Positions 1-7,512 are shown, counted from the stretch's first letter. The stretch is DNA of 11,563 nt from DATBGO01 sp050011895 (GCA_050011895.1 JBEKIF010000099.1:1-11563), one strand, 5' to 3'. Notes: generated by a model not told the origin, from the sequence alone. Numbers and translations are program-made.

Positions 1-283
1 CGAGGCTGACCTGGCCGCCCGCGGCATCACCCTGCTGCGGCCCTCCCGCAAAGACGAGGCCACCTGTCACGGTGAGCCGATGCTCAAATCGGTCCGCCAG
101 CTGATCGAATCGGTCAACGACACCCTCAAGGGCCAGCTCGACCTCGAAGCCCACGGCGGCCGGACCTTCGAAGGCGTCGCGATCCGGGTCGCCCAGCGCG
201 TCCTGGCCATGACCGCCGCCATCTGGCACAACAACAAGACCGGCGCGCCGGTCACCCGGTCGCTGATCGCCTACGACCACTGA
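1..283 (+). mobile_element. IS982-like transposase, C-terminal part only
   Basis: The frame is open from base 2 and ends at TGA 281-283, giving the last 93 or so residues of a transposase whose beginning lies left of the window. Motifs visible are LLRPSRKDE, then RQLIESVNDTLKGQLDLE followed by HGGRT, and a tail ending SLIAYDH. This matches my memory of actinobacterial IS982-type transposases, where the Glu of the IES segment is the last acidic residue of the DDE triad. The enzyme would cut and join the ends of its own element. I could not identify the terminal inverted repeat downstream of the stop, nor see whether the element is intact. Another DDE family with a similar tail is possible. Confidence 0.72.
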
Positions 284-499
284 ACATCCATAAGGGAATC
301 ACTCGTCTAGTACCGGCGGGCCTAACAGCCCGAACGCGCGCGACGCTGAACAAGACCAAGACGCCAACGGCCTGCACGAAGCAGCGACGGGCCTTCACAA
401 CCTGATGGCCAGTTGGGCGGGCAGCGCGCGGTTGCGATGCCCGCGGCTGACGCGGTTACCTCTTATCGAGAATGCATCGCTTGGCTGCTTCATGGTGAG

Positions 500-886
500 C
501 TAGCGATTCCGGCGCAAGCGCGAGACCACCTCCGGCAGGTCGCTGACGGGTAGCTGTACTTTTGCCAGGAACACGATGCTGTGATCCACGGGGTACCGGG
601 TGGCTACCAGCTCATACCCCCATTGGTCCGCTCCACTACGCGCCTCACCGGGAGTAATCCGGCGGGTGAGGCTGCCGGAGTCGTCCAGCTCTGCGGAGTC
701 GGAGAGGCTGGCCAGTAACACGCCGAGCGTCCCGGTGGATATGGCCATGATCTGGATCACTAGCCGGTCGTCCTGTGTGGTGAGGAGCAGGTTCGCACCC
801 TCAATCAGGTGCTCGCGGGTCAAAAGCCCGTACAGGTCGTCGGCCAGCAGCCGAATCATCGGGTCATCGGCAGGTGCTGCAGCCAT
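500..886 (-). CDS. Hypothetical protein, 128 aa
   Basis: I do not recognise this protein. The start at ATG 886-884 is supported by a strong ribosome binding site, GGGAGGA, 6 nt upstream on the minus strand, which makes this a real gene rather than a shadow. The product begins MAAAPADDPMIRLLADDLYG, is mildly acidic in its first two thirds and ends in a basic RLRRNR. It has no signal peptide or clear transmembrane segment. Alternating hydrophobic stretches (NLLLTTQDDRLVIQIM, ELVATRYPVDHSIVFLAKVQ) suggest a small alpha/beta domain. It starts 37 bp after the stop of the AstE-family deacylase on the same strand, so the two could share a transcript. No function is proposed. Confidence 0.7.
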   Translation of the reverse strand: MAAAPADDPMIRLLADDLYGLLTREHLIEGANLLLTTQDDRLVIQIMAISTGTLGVLLASLSDSAELDDSGSLTRRITPGEARSGADQWGYELVATRYPVDHSIVFLAKVQLPVSDLPEVVSRLRRNR

Positions 887-923
887 GGCGGTTCCTCCCT
901 TTGGCCAGGGTAGACGTGAGCTA

Positions 924-1853
924 CTAGATCGCGCCGAGCCCGAGCAGAAGGCCCCCGTCCGCCACCGACGGCGAACTGGTCAGAAAGATGGCGATACCAG
1001 CTGCGGGCGCGGTGATCGTCTCCAGCACCTCGGCGCCATCCAGGCTGCTGACCGTGCCGATGACCTGGCCTTCGGCCACGGCATCGCCTGGCCGGACAGC
1101 GGGCTCCCACCAGCCGGCTTCCCGGCAGCGCAGCCACAGGAAGCGCCCCAGGTAGGCCGGTTCCTGTCCGCTGGCCTCGCCGTCCGGGTGGCCGTCCGCC
1201 ATGCCCAGGACGTTGAGCACCCGGTTCAGCCCTGCGACGTGCAGGTGAACTGCGAGCTCTTCCACCAGGCCGCAGCCTCCGGCCTCGGCGGTAATGGCCG
1301 GAATGCCAGCCCCGGCAGCCGCCCCGCTGGTGGTTCCGGCAACCGCCCGGTCCGGTCCGGGCTCCTGCCGGATCACGTACGACAGGCCATAGGCAACGGC
1401 AAGCTCACGGGCCCTGCCCTCAGCAGGCCCCGCCTCATACAGCGTGAACGGCTGCAACGCCTCGACCAGGTCACCGCAATGTGCATCGACCAGCGCGTCC
1501 GAGCCAGAGATGAGCTGGCTGAACGTGTCATACGCGAGGCGCTCGGCGAGCGAGCCGCGAGCGTCACCGGGAAAGCACCGGTTGAGGTTCTTGCCGTCCT
1601 CGGGCACCACGAACGGGCTCCGGGCCGCGAACGCCGACACGTTAAGCACGGGCACAGCCCGGACCCGACCGCGCAGTTCGCGTGTCTCAAGATCGCGAAC
1701 CCACCGGCGGACGGCGGCCATCGACGCGTACTCACAGCCATGCACACCGGCCAGCACCGTCAGCAACGGGCCGTCATCGGAACCGGCCAGCTCGACCAGG
1801 GGAACGGCGAGCCCGGCGAGCGCAAGCTCGCGACGGACCACTGCTGGTGGCAT
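924..1853 (-). CDS. Succinylglutamate desuccinylase/aspartoacylase-family zinc hydrolase, 309 aa
   Basis: This family removes an acyl group from an N-acyl amino acid or related amide using one zinc ion in an M14 carboxypeptidase-like fold. The zinc site is visible as HGCE (H38, E41) and DAH (H125). The family NLNRCFPG segment is at residues 89-96, and the likely catalytic Glu is E190 in TAEAGG. The C-terminal 60 or so residues form the usual small beta-rich domain (PAVRPGDAVAEGQVIG...). The ATG at 1853 is chosen because AAGGAGG lies 8 nt upstream. The frame stays open to 2210, but that extension has no family similarity and crosses the divergent promoter region. The length is normal. The gene is divergent from the KPR-amidase fusion. 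Ectoine-pathway DoeB belongs to this superfamily, but no other ectoine-degradation gene is here, so the substrate is open. Confidence 0.88.
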   Translation of the reverse strand: MPPAVVRRELALAGLAVPLVELAGSDDGPLLTVLAGVHGCEYASMAAVRRWVRDLETRELRGRVRAVPVLNVSAFAARSPFVVPEDGKNLNRCFPGDARGSLAERLAYDTFSQLISGSDALVDAHCGDLVEALQPFTLYEAGPAEGRARELAVAYGLSYVIRQEPGPDRAVAGTTSGAAAGAGIPAITAEAGGCGLVEELAVHLHVAGLNRVLNVLGMADGHPDGEASGQEPAYLGRFLWLRCREAGWWEPAVRPGDAVAEGQVIGTVSSLDGAEVLETITAPAAGIAIFLTSSPSVADGGLLLGLGAI

Positions 1854-1968
1854 CGGCTCATCCTCCTTCACGGTGCCAGCCTGCTGCCTGACCCCGGCCG
1901 TGGGCCTGCACGGGCCCGGCAGCCCGCCGGACGCGGCGGCTGAACTGATCGCATCCTGCCCGGGCGGA

Positions 1969-2016
1969 CCCCGCGGCCACAAGTTCCGGCTGCGGTCGGA
2001 GTCAGCTGCCGCGGGG
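1969..2016. promoter_or_regulatory. Perfect 9-bp inverted repeat in the divergent promoter region
   Basis: CCCCGCGGC at 1969-1977 is matched by its exact reverse complement GCCGCGGGG at 2008-2016, with a 30-nt spacer. It sits between the deacylase and the KPR-amidase gene, 33 bp before the ATG of the latter. TACCCT at 2019-2024, just downstream, could be a -10 element, though no good -35 is visible. It may be an operator with two half-sites or a leader stem-loop. In DNA this GC-rich, a repeat of this length can also arise by chance. Confidence 0.3.
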
Positions 2017-2049
2017 CGTACCCTGCGGTCACAGGGCACGAGGAGCTTC

Positions 2050-4185
2050 ATGCAGCTGGCAATCATCGGCGCCGGTGCCATCGGTGGCACGATCGGTGCC
2101 CACCTGATCCGTGACGGCCACGACATCCTCCTCTGCGACGCCGATCCCGCCCACGTCGAGGCGATCAACGAGCGGGGCCTCACCATCTGCGGACCAGTCG
2201 AGAACTTCACCGTGCAGGCGACGGCCGTGCTGCCAGTTGACCTTCCTGCCTCGCTGCCGCGGGCGGCCGTTGCCGTGAAGAGTCACCACACCGCGGCCGC
2301 GGCCGAGCTGCTGCGCGGGCGCCTCGAGCCTGACGGGTACGTGGTCAGCTTCCAGAACGGGCTGACGTATGGCACGTTGTCTGCGGCGGTGGGACCGGGC
2401 CGGGTTGTCGTCAGTTTCGTCAACTTCGGCGCGGACTGGCTTGAACCCGGGCGGATCATGCAGGGCAATATCGGCACCTTCCGGGTCGGGGAACCTGAAG
2501 GCGCCATCAGCGCCCGGGTCCTCGAGCTGGCCGAGGCGCTGCCCTATGCCGAGCCCACTGACAACATCATGGGCTTTCTCTGGGGCAAGGAGGCGTACGG
2601 AGCCATGCTCTACGCCGGAGCGGTGTCGGACCTCTCGATCGCCGACTCCCTCGAGGACCCGAGGTGGCGGCCGCTGATGCTCGCGATCGCGCAGGAGGTA
2701 CTGGCCCAGGCGCCGGTCCTCCCCGAGGGATTCGACGGCTTCGACCCGGCCGATCTCGAGGGCTCCCTGGCCCGCCTCGTCACGTTCAACCGGGAGACTG
2801 CGAAATCGCACAGCGGCATCTACCGCGACCTGATGGTCCGCAGGCGCAAGACCGAAATCGACGACCTGCTCCGGGACCTGCAGGGCCCGCTGACGACCTT
2901 CGCCGGGGAGCTGATCCGCGCGATCGAGCGGGGGGAGCGGACCTGCGAAGTCGCCAACCTGGAGCTCCTGGCCGCATACGAGCGAACGCTCCGCCTCGGA
3001 CCGCCGCTGAACGCCGTGGTCAGCCTGTTTCCGTCACCTGCCCGCCGACCGGACGGCGTCCTGCACGGTGTTCCCATAGCGGTGAAAGACTTGATCGACA
3101 TCGCCGGAAGCCCGCGCGGTAACGGGAACCCGCACGACATGAGCGGAGCGCCCGCGGCGAGTGACGCCCCCGTGATCACGGCCCTGCGCGAGGCGGGGGC
3201 CGAGGTCTTCGCGACTACGTCCCTGCTCGAGTACGCCGCCGGGGCGACGCACCCCGACGTGCCCGAAGCGCGCAACCCCTTCGACCTCGGGCGGACCGCC
3301 GGGGGCTCCAGCGGCGGCTCGGCCGCCCTTGTTGGCGCCGGCGCATGCGACGTGGCTCTCGGCACCGACACCGGCGGATCGATCCGCATTCCCGCTCACT
3401 ACTGCGGGATCGTCGGTTTCAAGCCATCGTTCGGGGTCATCGATGTCACCGGCGTGCAGCCTCTCTCGCCGTCACTCGATCATGTCGGCATCCTGGGCGC
3501 TGACATCGCGGTGACCGCGAGGGTCGTCGCTGCCATCACCGACCAGGCGCCCGCGGCCCGTCCGGCCACGCTGCGGGTGGGAGTTGCCCGGCAGCAGATG
3601 GAGCATCCGGCCATCCGGCCCGGCGTCGCAGCCGCCCTGCGAGCCGCGACCGAACGGCTGGGCCAGGCCTTTTCGGTAGTCGAGGTGGACGGGTCAGCCT
3701 TGATCGAGATAGCGGGGACCTTCGACGACATCTTCTTGCGGGAGGCCTGGAAGGTCCACCGCGGCCAGGTGCAGAGTCACCCGGAACGCTACGGGCCGGA
3801 AACGCTCCGGCTGCTCCAGACGGCGTCCAAGATCGATGACGGTAGCTACCGGGCCGCCTGTCGCCGCCGCGACGAGCTGCTTCCGCGCGCGGCTGATGTG
3901 TACCAGAGCGCTGATGTGCTGCTCACCCCGGCCGCCCCGGTCACCGCCCCGGTGACGACCCCGCCGGCGGACACGCCGGAAGGAGCGATGGAGGGGCTCT
4001 TCACCTCCATTTTCAACCTCACCGGGGAACCGGCGCTCGTGCTGCCCTGCGGGTGGGATGACCAAGGACTCCCCATCGGGATACAGCTGTCCGCTCCCCG
4101 TGGAGCTGATATGCCGCTGCTGGCCGCCGCGGGCATTATCGAAGAGGCGCTGGCTTTCGAGCGACACGAACCGGTGGTCCGGTGA
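2050..4185 (+). CDS. Fusion of a ketopantoate-reductase-like (PanE/ApbA) domain and an amidase-signature domain, 711 aa
   Basis: Residues 1 to about 310 form a PanE/ApbA-type oxidoreductase. They carry the nucleotide-binding GAGAIGG (7-13), a Lys in AVKSHH (K77), SFQNG, a catalytic-type Lys in WGKEAYG (K180), and the C-terminal RRRKTEID with E269. Residues from about 305 to 711 form an amidase-signature hydrolase with Lys in GVPIAVKD (K346), GGSSGGS (418-424, cis-Ser S420) and nucleophile S444 in GTDTGGSIRIP, so the Ser-Ser-Lys triad is complete. The two domains meet at LELLAAYERTLRLGPPLNAVV (about 304-324), which can end one domain and begin the other. The amidase lacks most of its usual N-terminal arm. 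GAGGAG at 2040-2045 supports ATG 2050; the frame is open upstream to 1444 without similarity. D30 at the end of beta-2 suggests NAD(H). The protein would reduce a 2-oxo group or oxidise a 2-hydroxy group, and hydrolyse an amide. The substrate is unknown. Confidence 0.88.
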   Translation: MQLAIIGAGAIGGTIGAHLIRDGHDILLCDADPAHVEAINERGLTICGPVENFTVQATAVLPVDLPASLPRAAVAVKSHHTAAAAELLRGRLEPDGYVVSFQNGLTYGTLSAAVGPGRVVVSFVNFGADWLEPGRIMQGNIGTFRVGEPEGAISARVLELAEALPYAEPTDNIMGFLWGKEAYGAMLYAGAVSDLSIADSLEDPRWRPLMLAIAQEVLAQAPVLPEGFDGFDPADLEGSLARLVTFNRETAKSHSGIYRDLMVRRRKTEIDDLLRDLQGPLTTFAGELIRAIERGERTCEVANLELLAAYERTLRLGPPLNAVVSLFPSPARRPDGVLHGVPIAVKDLIDIAGSPRGNGNPHDMSGAPAASDAPVITALREAGAEVFATTSLLEYAAGATHPDVPEARNPFDLGRTAGGSSGGSAALVGAGACDVALGTDTGGSIRIPAHYCGIVGFKPSFGVIDVTGVQPLSPSLDHVGILGADIAVTARVVAAITDQAPAARPATLRVGVARQQMEHPAIRPGVAAALRAATERLGQAFSVVEVDGSALIEIAGTFDDIFLREAWKVHRGQVQSHPERYGPETLRLLQTASKIDDGSYRAACRRRDELLPRAADVYQSADVLLTPAAPVTAPVTTPPADTPEGAMEGLFTSIFNLTGEPALVLPCGWDDQGLPIGIQLSAPRGADMPLLAAAGIIEEALAFERHEPVVR

Positions 4186-4193
4186 GCGGGACA

Positions 4194-4220
4194 AGCCACC
4201 GGGCGGACGCGGCAGTGGCT
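4194..4220. terminator. Possible bidirectional terminator between convergent genes
   Basis: AGCCAC at 4194-4199 pairs with GTGGCT at 4215-4220 around a GC-rich 15-nt spacer. It fills the 33-bp gap between the stop of the fusion gene (4183-4185) and the stop of the M19 gene (4219-4221), overlapping the latter. There is no T-tract on either strand, which is common in high-GC actinobacteria but leaves the call weak. Confidence 0.3.
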
Positions 4221-5451
4221 AGCCGATCCAGGCCGTCTGCAGGGCCCGGTAGACGTTCCCGCCGATGACGGCTCGCACCGCCTCGTCGTCGAACCCGTGC
4301 CGGACCAGCCAGCCGCAGATGTTCGTGAAGTTCTCGGTGGGATTTTCCAGCCCATCGACATAGGCGACGGGGTCGAATTCCGGCCCGCGGGTGATGCGTC
4401 CCAGGCCGAGCAGGTCGGCGAAAATCTGGTGCAGCTGCACGTGATCGCCGTAGAGCGTATCCGGGCCGAACGCCACATGATCGATGCCGACGAGATCAAC
4501 GCAGTACCGGAAGTGGTCCATGACCGATTCGATCGAATGCCGGGGATGCGCACCCGACAGCGTCGTGTGCGGGGCAGCCGACATTCCTATCACTCCTCCG
4601 GTCTCCGCTATCGCCCGCAGTACATCGTCGGGCTTCATGCGGGGGGTGTCCCAGACCGCCCGTGCCCCGGCATGGGTCACGAACACCGGCCGGTCGCTCT
4701 GCTGGCACGCGTCGAGAGCTGTGCGGTCCGACGAGTGGGAAACGTCGATGGCCAGTCCGAGCTTGTTCATCCGCGTCACCGCCCGCCGGCCGAAGGCGGT
4801 GAGGCCGCCATCGCGATCCTCGCTCAGTCCGCTGCCGAGCGCGTTGGCGTCCGAGTAGGCGATCCCGATCTGCCTGAGGCCGAGGCCGTAAAGAACATCC
4901 AGGCGGTCAATCTCGTTCTCGATCGGCGTGGCCGCCTCCAGCCCGAACACGAGCCCAACCCGCCCGGAGCGGTGCGCCTCGTCGATGTCAGCCACGGTAC
5001 GGATCACCATGACGTGGCTTTGGTGGGCTAGGTCTGCCTGGCGCATCCCGAGGTCAGTGATGACGTCGTCCCACCGCCACGGGGCGTTCCCGGTGACGCA
5101 GGCAGTGCCGTCCATCATGTTGTCGAACACGACGGTCATGCCCGAGGCCGCCAGGCCTGCGTACGCGGCGTGCTGGCGCCCGGCGCGGTTGTACTCGGGG
5201 GTTTCCTCCATCCGGAGCGGGAACCGGACCGGATGGTCGTGCAGGCTGATCACGATGCTGTCCCGCAGCAGCAGCTGCGATCGCTGCTGCTGTTCCCCGG
5301 TCAGCCTGGCGTTGTGCGGGGCCACCCGGCCGAACTCGGGCGCCAGCTCGAAACGCCGGAAGTCCTCGCCCGCGGTGAGATAGGAGTAGGCGGTGTAGCT
5401 GCTCTGGGCGCCCGGGCGGCCAGGCGGTCCGGGCTGCGGGAAGTCAGTCAT
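4219..5451 (-). CDS. M19 (renal dipeptidase-like) metallopeptidase, 410 aa
   Basis: Members of this TIM-barrel zinc family cleave dipeptides, often with relaxed or D-amino-acid specificity, and some act on other small amides. Visible metal-site positions are H71/H73 in LHDHPV, E172 in GLEAA, H239 in DVSHSS and H260 in VTHAGARA, with D331 in FGPDTLYG near the place of the family's catalytic Asp. The C-terminal ICGWLVRHGF...AVIGGN is typical of the family. The first metal motif reads H-x-H, where classical M19 enzymes have H-x-D. About 60 residues precede the barrel, rich in Pro, Gly and Gln; they show no signal peptide, so the enzyme is probably cytoplasmic. Start ATG 5451-5449 overlaps the stop of the upstream M20 gene as ATGA, which decides this start over longer in-frame options. 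It is the last gene of the operon. Confidence 0.88.
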   Translation of the reverse strand: MTDFPQPGPPGRPGAQSSYTAYSYLTAGEDFRRFELAPEFGRVAPHNARLTGEQQQRSQLLLRDSIVISLHDHPVRFPLRMEETPEYNRAGRQHAAYAGLAASGMTVVFDNMMDGTACVTGNAPWRWDDVITDLGMRQADLAHQSHVMVIRTVADIDEAHRSGRVGLVFGLEAATPIENEIDRLDVLYGLGLRQIGIAYSDANALGSGLSEDRDGGLTAFGRRAVTRMNKLGLAIDVSHSSDRTALDACQQSDRPVFVTHAGARAVWDTPRMKPDDVLRAIAETGGVIGMSAAPHTTLSGAHPRHSIESVMDHFRYCVDLVGIDHVAFGPDTLYGDHVQLHQIFADLLGLGRITRGPEFDPVAYVDGLENPTENFTNICGWLVRHGFDDEAVRAVIGGNVYRALQTAWIG

Positions 5452-6824
5452 CCTCGGGCAGGCCCTCCGGTGGCGGCGAGATGGTGCGGCCCGGCGGCGA
5501 GCAGGCGCCATAGCTGTTCCCACGCCCGCATTCCCTCGCGCAGCCGCCGGATGCGCAGGTACTCGTTGGGCGCGTGCAGCTTCTCGTCGGCGGTCGAGAA
5601 CGAGAAGAACAGCGTCTTTACTCCGAGCACTTGCTCGAACAGTGCGGTGGCCGGAAGCGTCCCGCCTATGCAGGCCAGCAGGACTCGCTCGCCGGGGTAG
5701 ACCGCCTCGAGCGCGGCGGTGGCCGCGCGGATAGCCGGGTGGTCGGCGGGGATGGTGTAAGCCGGCACCCGCACGTCGTCCGCGTGGACCTCGACGCGCA
5801 CGCCCGGCGGTGCCTGCGCGCCCACGTGAGCAACGATGGCATCGATCACCGCTTCCGGATGCTGGCCGGGTACCAGGCGGCAGGACACATGAGCCATGGC
5901 GACATGGGGTATCACACTGTACTTTCCGCCGCCCTGCACGCCGTTGATCTCCAGCGTTGGCCGTTCCCAGAGGCGCTCGAGGGTGCTGAACCCCGCCTCG
6001 CCATGCACCTGGCGCAGCCCGAGTTCGCTGAGGTACTCCGCTTCATCAAACGAGACAGCGGCGATCTCCGCGCGGCGCGCCTGGCTCAGCTCGGGAATGC
6101 CGTGGTAGAAGCCGTCGACGGCGACCGTCCCGTCCGCGCGATGGAGGCTTGCCAGGATCTCGCTGAGCGCGTGGATCGGATTGGCGACCGTCCCCCCGTA
6201 CCGTCCCGAATGCAGGTCTGCGCTGGCGCCCTCGACGGTGATGTCCATCGCGACGAGGCCCTTGGACGCCAGCGACAAGGAAGGCTCGCTCGGCCGCCAC
6301 ATGGCCCCGTCCGCGGATATGACCAGATCGGCCGCCAGCTCGCTGGCGTGACTGGTGACGAAAGCCGGAAGATGCGGGCTTCCGATCTCCTCCTCGCCCT
6401 CGAAGAGGAATTTTACGTTGAGCGGCAGGCCACGCTCCTGGGCCAAGAACGCCTGAGCGGTCTTGAGAACGATGTAGACAGGACCCTTGTCGTCCGTGGC
6501 GCCGCGCCCGCGGACGACATCGCCGTCGATGCGCAACTCAAACGGGGGAGTTGCCCACTCAGCCTCCGCGCCGGTCGGCTGCACGTCGTAGTGCCCGTAA
6601 ACGAGGACGGTCGGCGCCCCATCGGCGCCGAGCCACTCGCCTAGGACGACGGGATGGCCATCGGTTTCGGCCACCCGGCCATGAGCGAACTCAAGCTGCC
6701 CGGCGAGCCACCGCGCCGCGGCGCGCATCGTGTCCCGGCTCGCGTCCCGGCTGACGCTGGGCACGGCGACGAATTCGGCGAGCTCCCGCAGGTAGCCGGC
6801 ATCGCCGGGGTCAAAGGAAAGCAT
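5448..6824 (-). CDS. M20 family metallopeptidase (dipeptidase/CNDP-like), 458 aa
   Basis: This is a two-zinc cytosolic hydrolase of the M20/M28 clan, which cleaves dipeptides, N-acyl amino acids or carbamoyl amides. The metal site is fully present: YGHYDVQP (H78, catalytic D80), GATDDKG (bridging D111), EGEEEIGS (catalytic and ligand Glu within 142-146) and the C-terminal ADEKLHAPNE with the last His ligand. The dimerisation or lid domain lies roughly at residues 205-360 and includes DLHSGRYGG. The length and the YGHYDVQP form fit the carnosinase-like subgroup better than ArgE/DapE or carbamoylases, but the substrate is not settled. ATG 6824 lies inside the 3' end of the SDR gene (14-bp overlap) with only a weak ribosome binding site, so translation is probably coupled. 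Its own stop overlaps the next start as ATGA. Confidence 0.92.
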   Translation of the reverse strand: MLSFDPGDAGYLRELAEFVAVPSVSRDASRDTMRAAARWLAGQLEFAHGRVAETDGHPVVLGEWLGADGAPTVLVYGHYDVQPTGAEAEWATPPFELRIDGDVVRGRGATDDKGPVYIVLKTAQAFLAQERGLPLNVKFLFEGEEEIGSPHLPAFVTSHASELAADLVISADGAMWRPSEPSLSLASKGLVAMDITVEGASADLHSGRYGGTVANPIHALSEILASLHRADGTVAVDGFYHGIPELSQARRAEIAAVSFDEAEYLSELGLRQVHGEAGFSTLERLWERPTLEINGVQGGGKYSVIPHVAMAHVSCRLVPGQHPEAVIDAIVAHVGAQAPPGVRVEVHADDVRVPAYTIPADHPAIRAATAALEAVYPGERVLLACIGGTLPATALFEQVLGVKTLFFSFSTADEKLHAPNEYLRIRRLREGMRAWEQLWRLLAAGPHHLAATGGPARG

Positions 6825-7512
6825 GGCCGCCGTCGATGGAGATCGTCTGCCCGGTCACCCAGGAGGACCGCTCCGCGACGAAGAACTGCACGCCGTTGGC
6901 AATGTCCGCGGGCTCGCCCAGCCTCCGCATGGCAATGCCCTGCACCAGCTCCTGCTGGCCTGCCTCGCCGTAGCTCGCCCACTGCCGCTCGGTCGTCGGG
7001 TTGGACAGGATGAAGCCGGGGGCGATGCAGTTGACCGTAATGCCGAACGGCCCGAGCTCGTGCGCCATCTGCCGGGTGAACCCGATCTGGGCAGCCTTGG
7101 CGCTGGCGTACGCCTGGATTCCGGTCAGGCTGACGGTGCGCCCGGCTCCGGAGGAGATGTTGACGATCCGGCCCCACCGGCGTTCCTTCATCGCCGGCAC
7201 TGCCGCCCGCGTGCAGAGGAAGGTACTGGTCAAGTTGGCATCGACCACCGCACGCCAGTGGTCGTCGGTTACCTCTTCCAGCGGGCGGCCGACCTGCCCG
7301 CAGACGCCTCCCGCATTATTGACCAGGATGTCGACGGCGCCGAGCCCGGAGAAGAACTCCCGCACTGCATCGGCTCTGGTCAGGTCGGCGGTCTCCTTGT
7401 CGACACCGTGGACGGCTGCCCCGTCGGCGCGGAGCGCCTCGGCGATCGCGGCGCCGATGCCGTGCGAGATGCCGGTCACCACCGCCGTCTTCCCGGCCAG
7501 GCTCGCCGTCAT
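6811..7512 (-). CDS. Short-chain dehydrogenase/reductase (classical SDR), 233 aa
   Basis: This is a classical SDR with the Rossmann motif TGISHGIG (13-20), NNAG (65-68), the structural Asn N93, and the catalytic S121-Y135-K139 set (NISSG ... YASAK). D38 at the end of beta-2 predicts NAD(H) rather than NADP(H). The C-terminus WVTGQTISIDGGHAF is typical, and the length is normal. It would interconvert a secondary alcohol and a ketone on an unknown substrate, in the cytoplasm. Start ATG 7512-7510 overlaps the stop of the creatininase-family gene as ATGA, and its 3' end overlaps the M20 gene by 14 bp. It shows no sign of the mycofactocin-dependent SDR subgroup (which would carry an insertion near the cofactor site), even though a creatininase-family gene is next to it. 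Confidence 0.93.
   Translation of the reverse strand: MTASLAGKTAVVTGISHGIGAAIAEALRADGAAVHGVDKETADLTRADAVREFFSGLGAVDILVNNAGGVCGQVGRPLEEVTDDHWRAVVDANLTSTFLCTRAAVPAMKERRWGRIVNISSGAGRTVSLTGIQAYASAKAAQIGFTRQMAHELGPFGITVNCIAPGFILSNPTTERQWASYGEAGQQELVQGIAMRRLGEPADIANGVQFFVAERSSWVTGQTISIDGGHAFL

Noticed and set aside
317..332. Small hairpin (CGGGC, 6-nt loop, GCCCG) after the transposase
   Set aside because: It has only five base pairs and no T-tract, which is expected by chance in GC-rich DNA, so it is not called a terminator.
1902..1917. GGGCC/GGCCC inverted repeat upstream of the deacylase
   Set aside because: A five-base-pair G/C stem is common by chance at this composition, and it is not aligned with a promoter I can recognise.
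600..1943. 447-codon open frame on the plus strand
   Set aside because: It lies antisense to the hypothetical gene and the AstE-family gene, both of which have strong ribosome binding sites; its translation is Arg/Pro/Ala-rich without any motif. It is a shadow caused by high GC.
1444..2049. Upstream extension of the fusion frame
   Set aside because: It runs antisense through the deacylase gene and shows no domain; the Rossmann motif begins seven residues after ATG 2050, which has its own ribosome binding site.
1854..2210. N-terminal extension of the deacylase frame upstream of 1853
   Set aside because: The extension shows no family similarity, overlaps the divergent gene on the other strand, and the ATG at 1853 has an ideal ribosome binding site and gives the normal family length.
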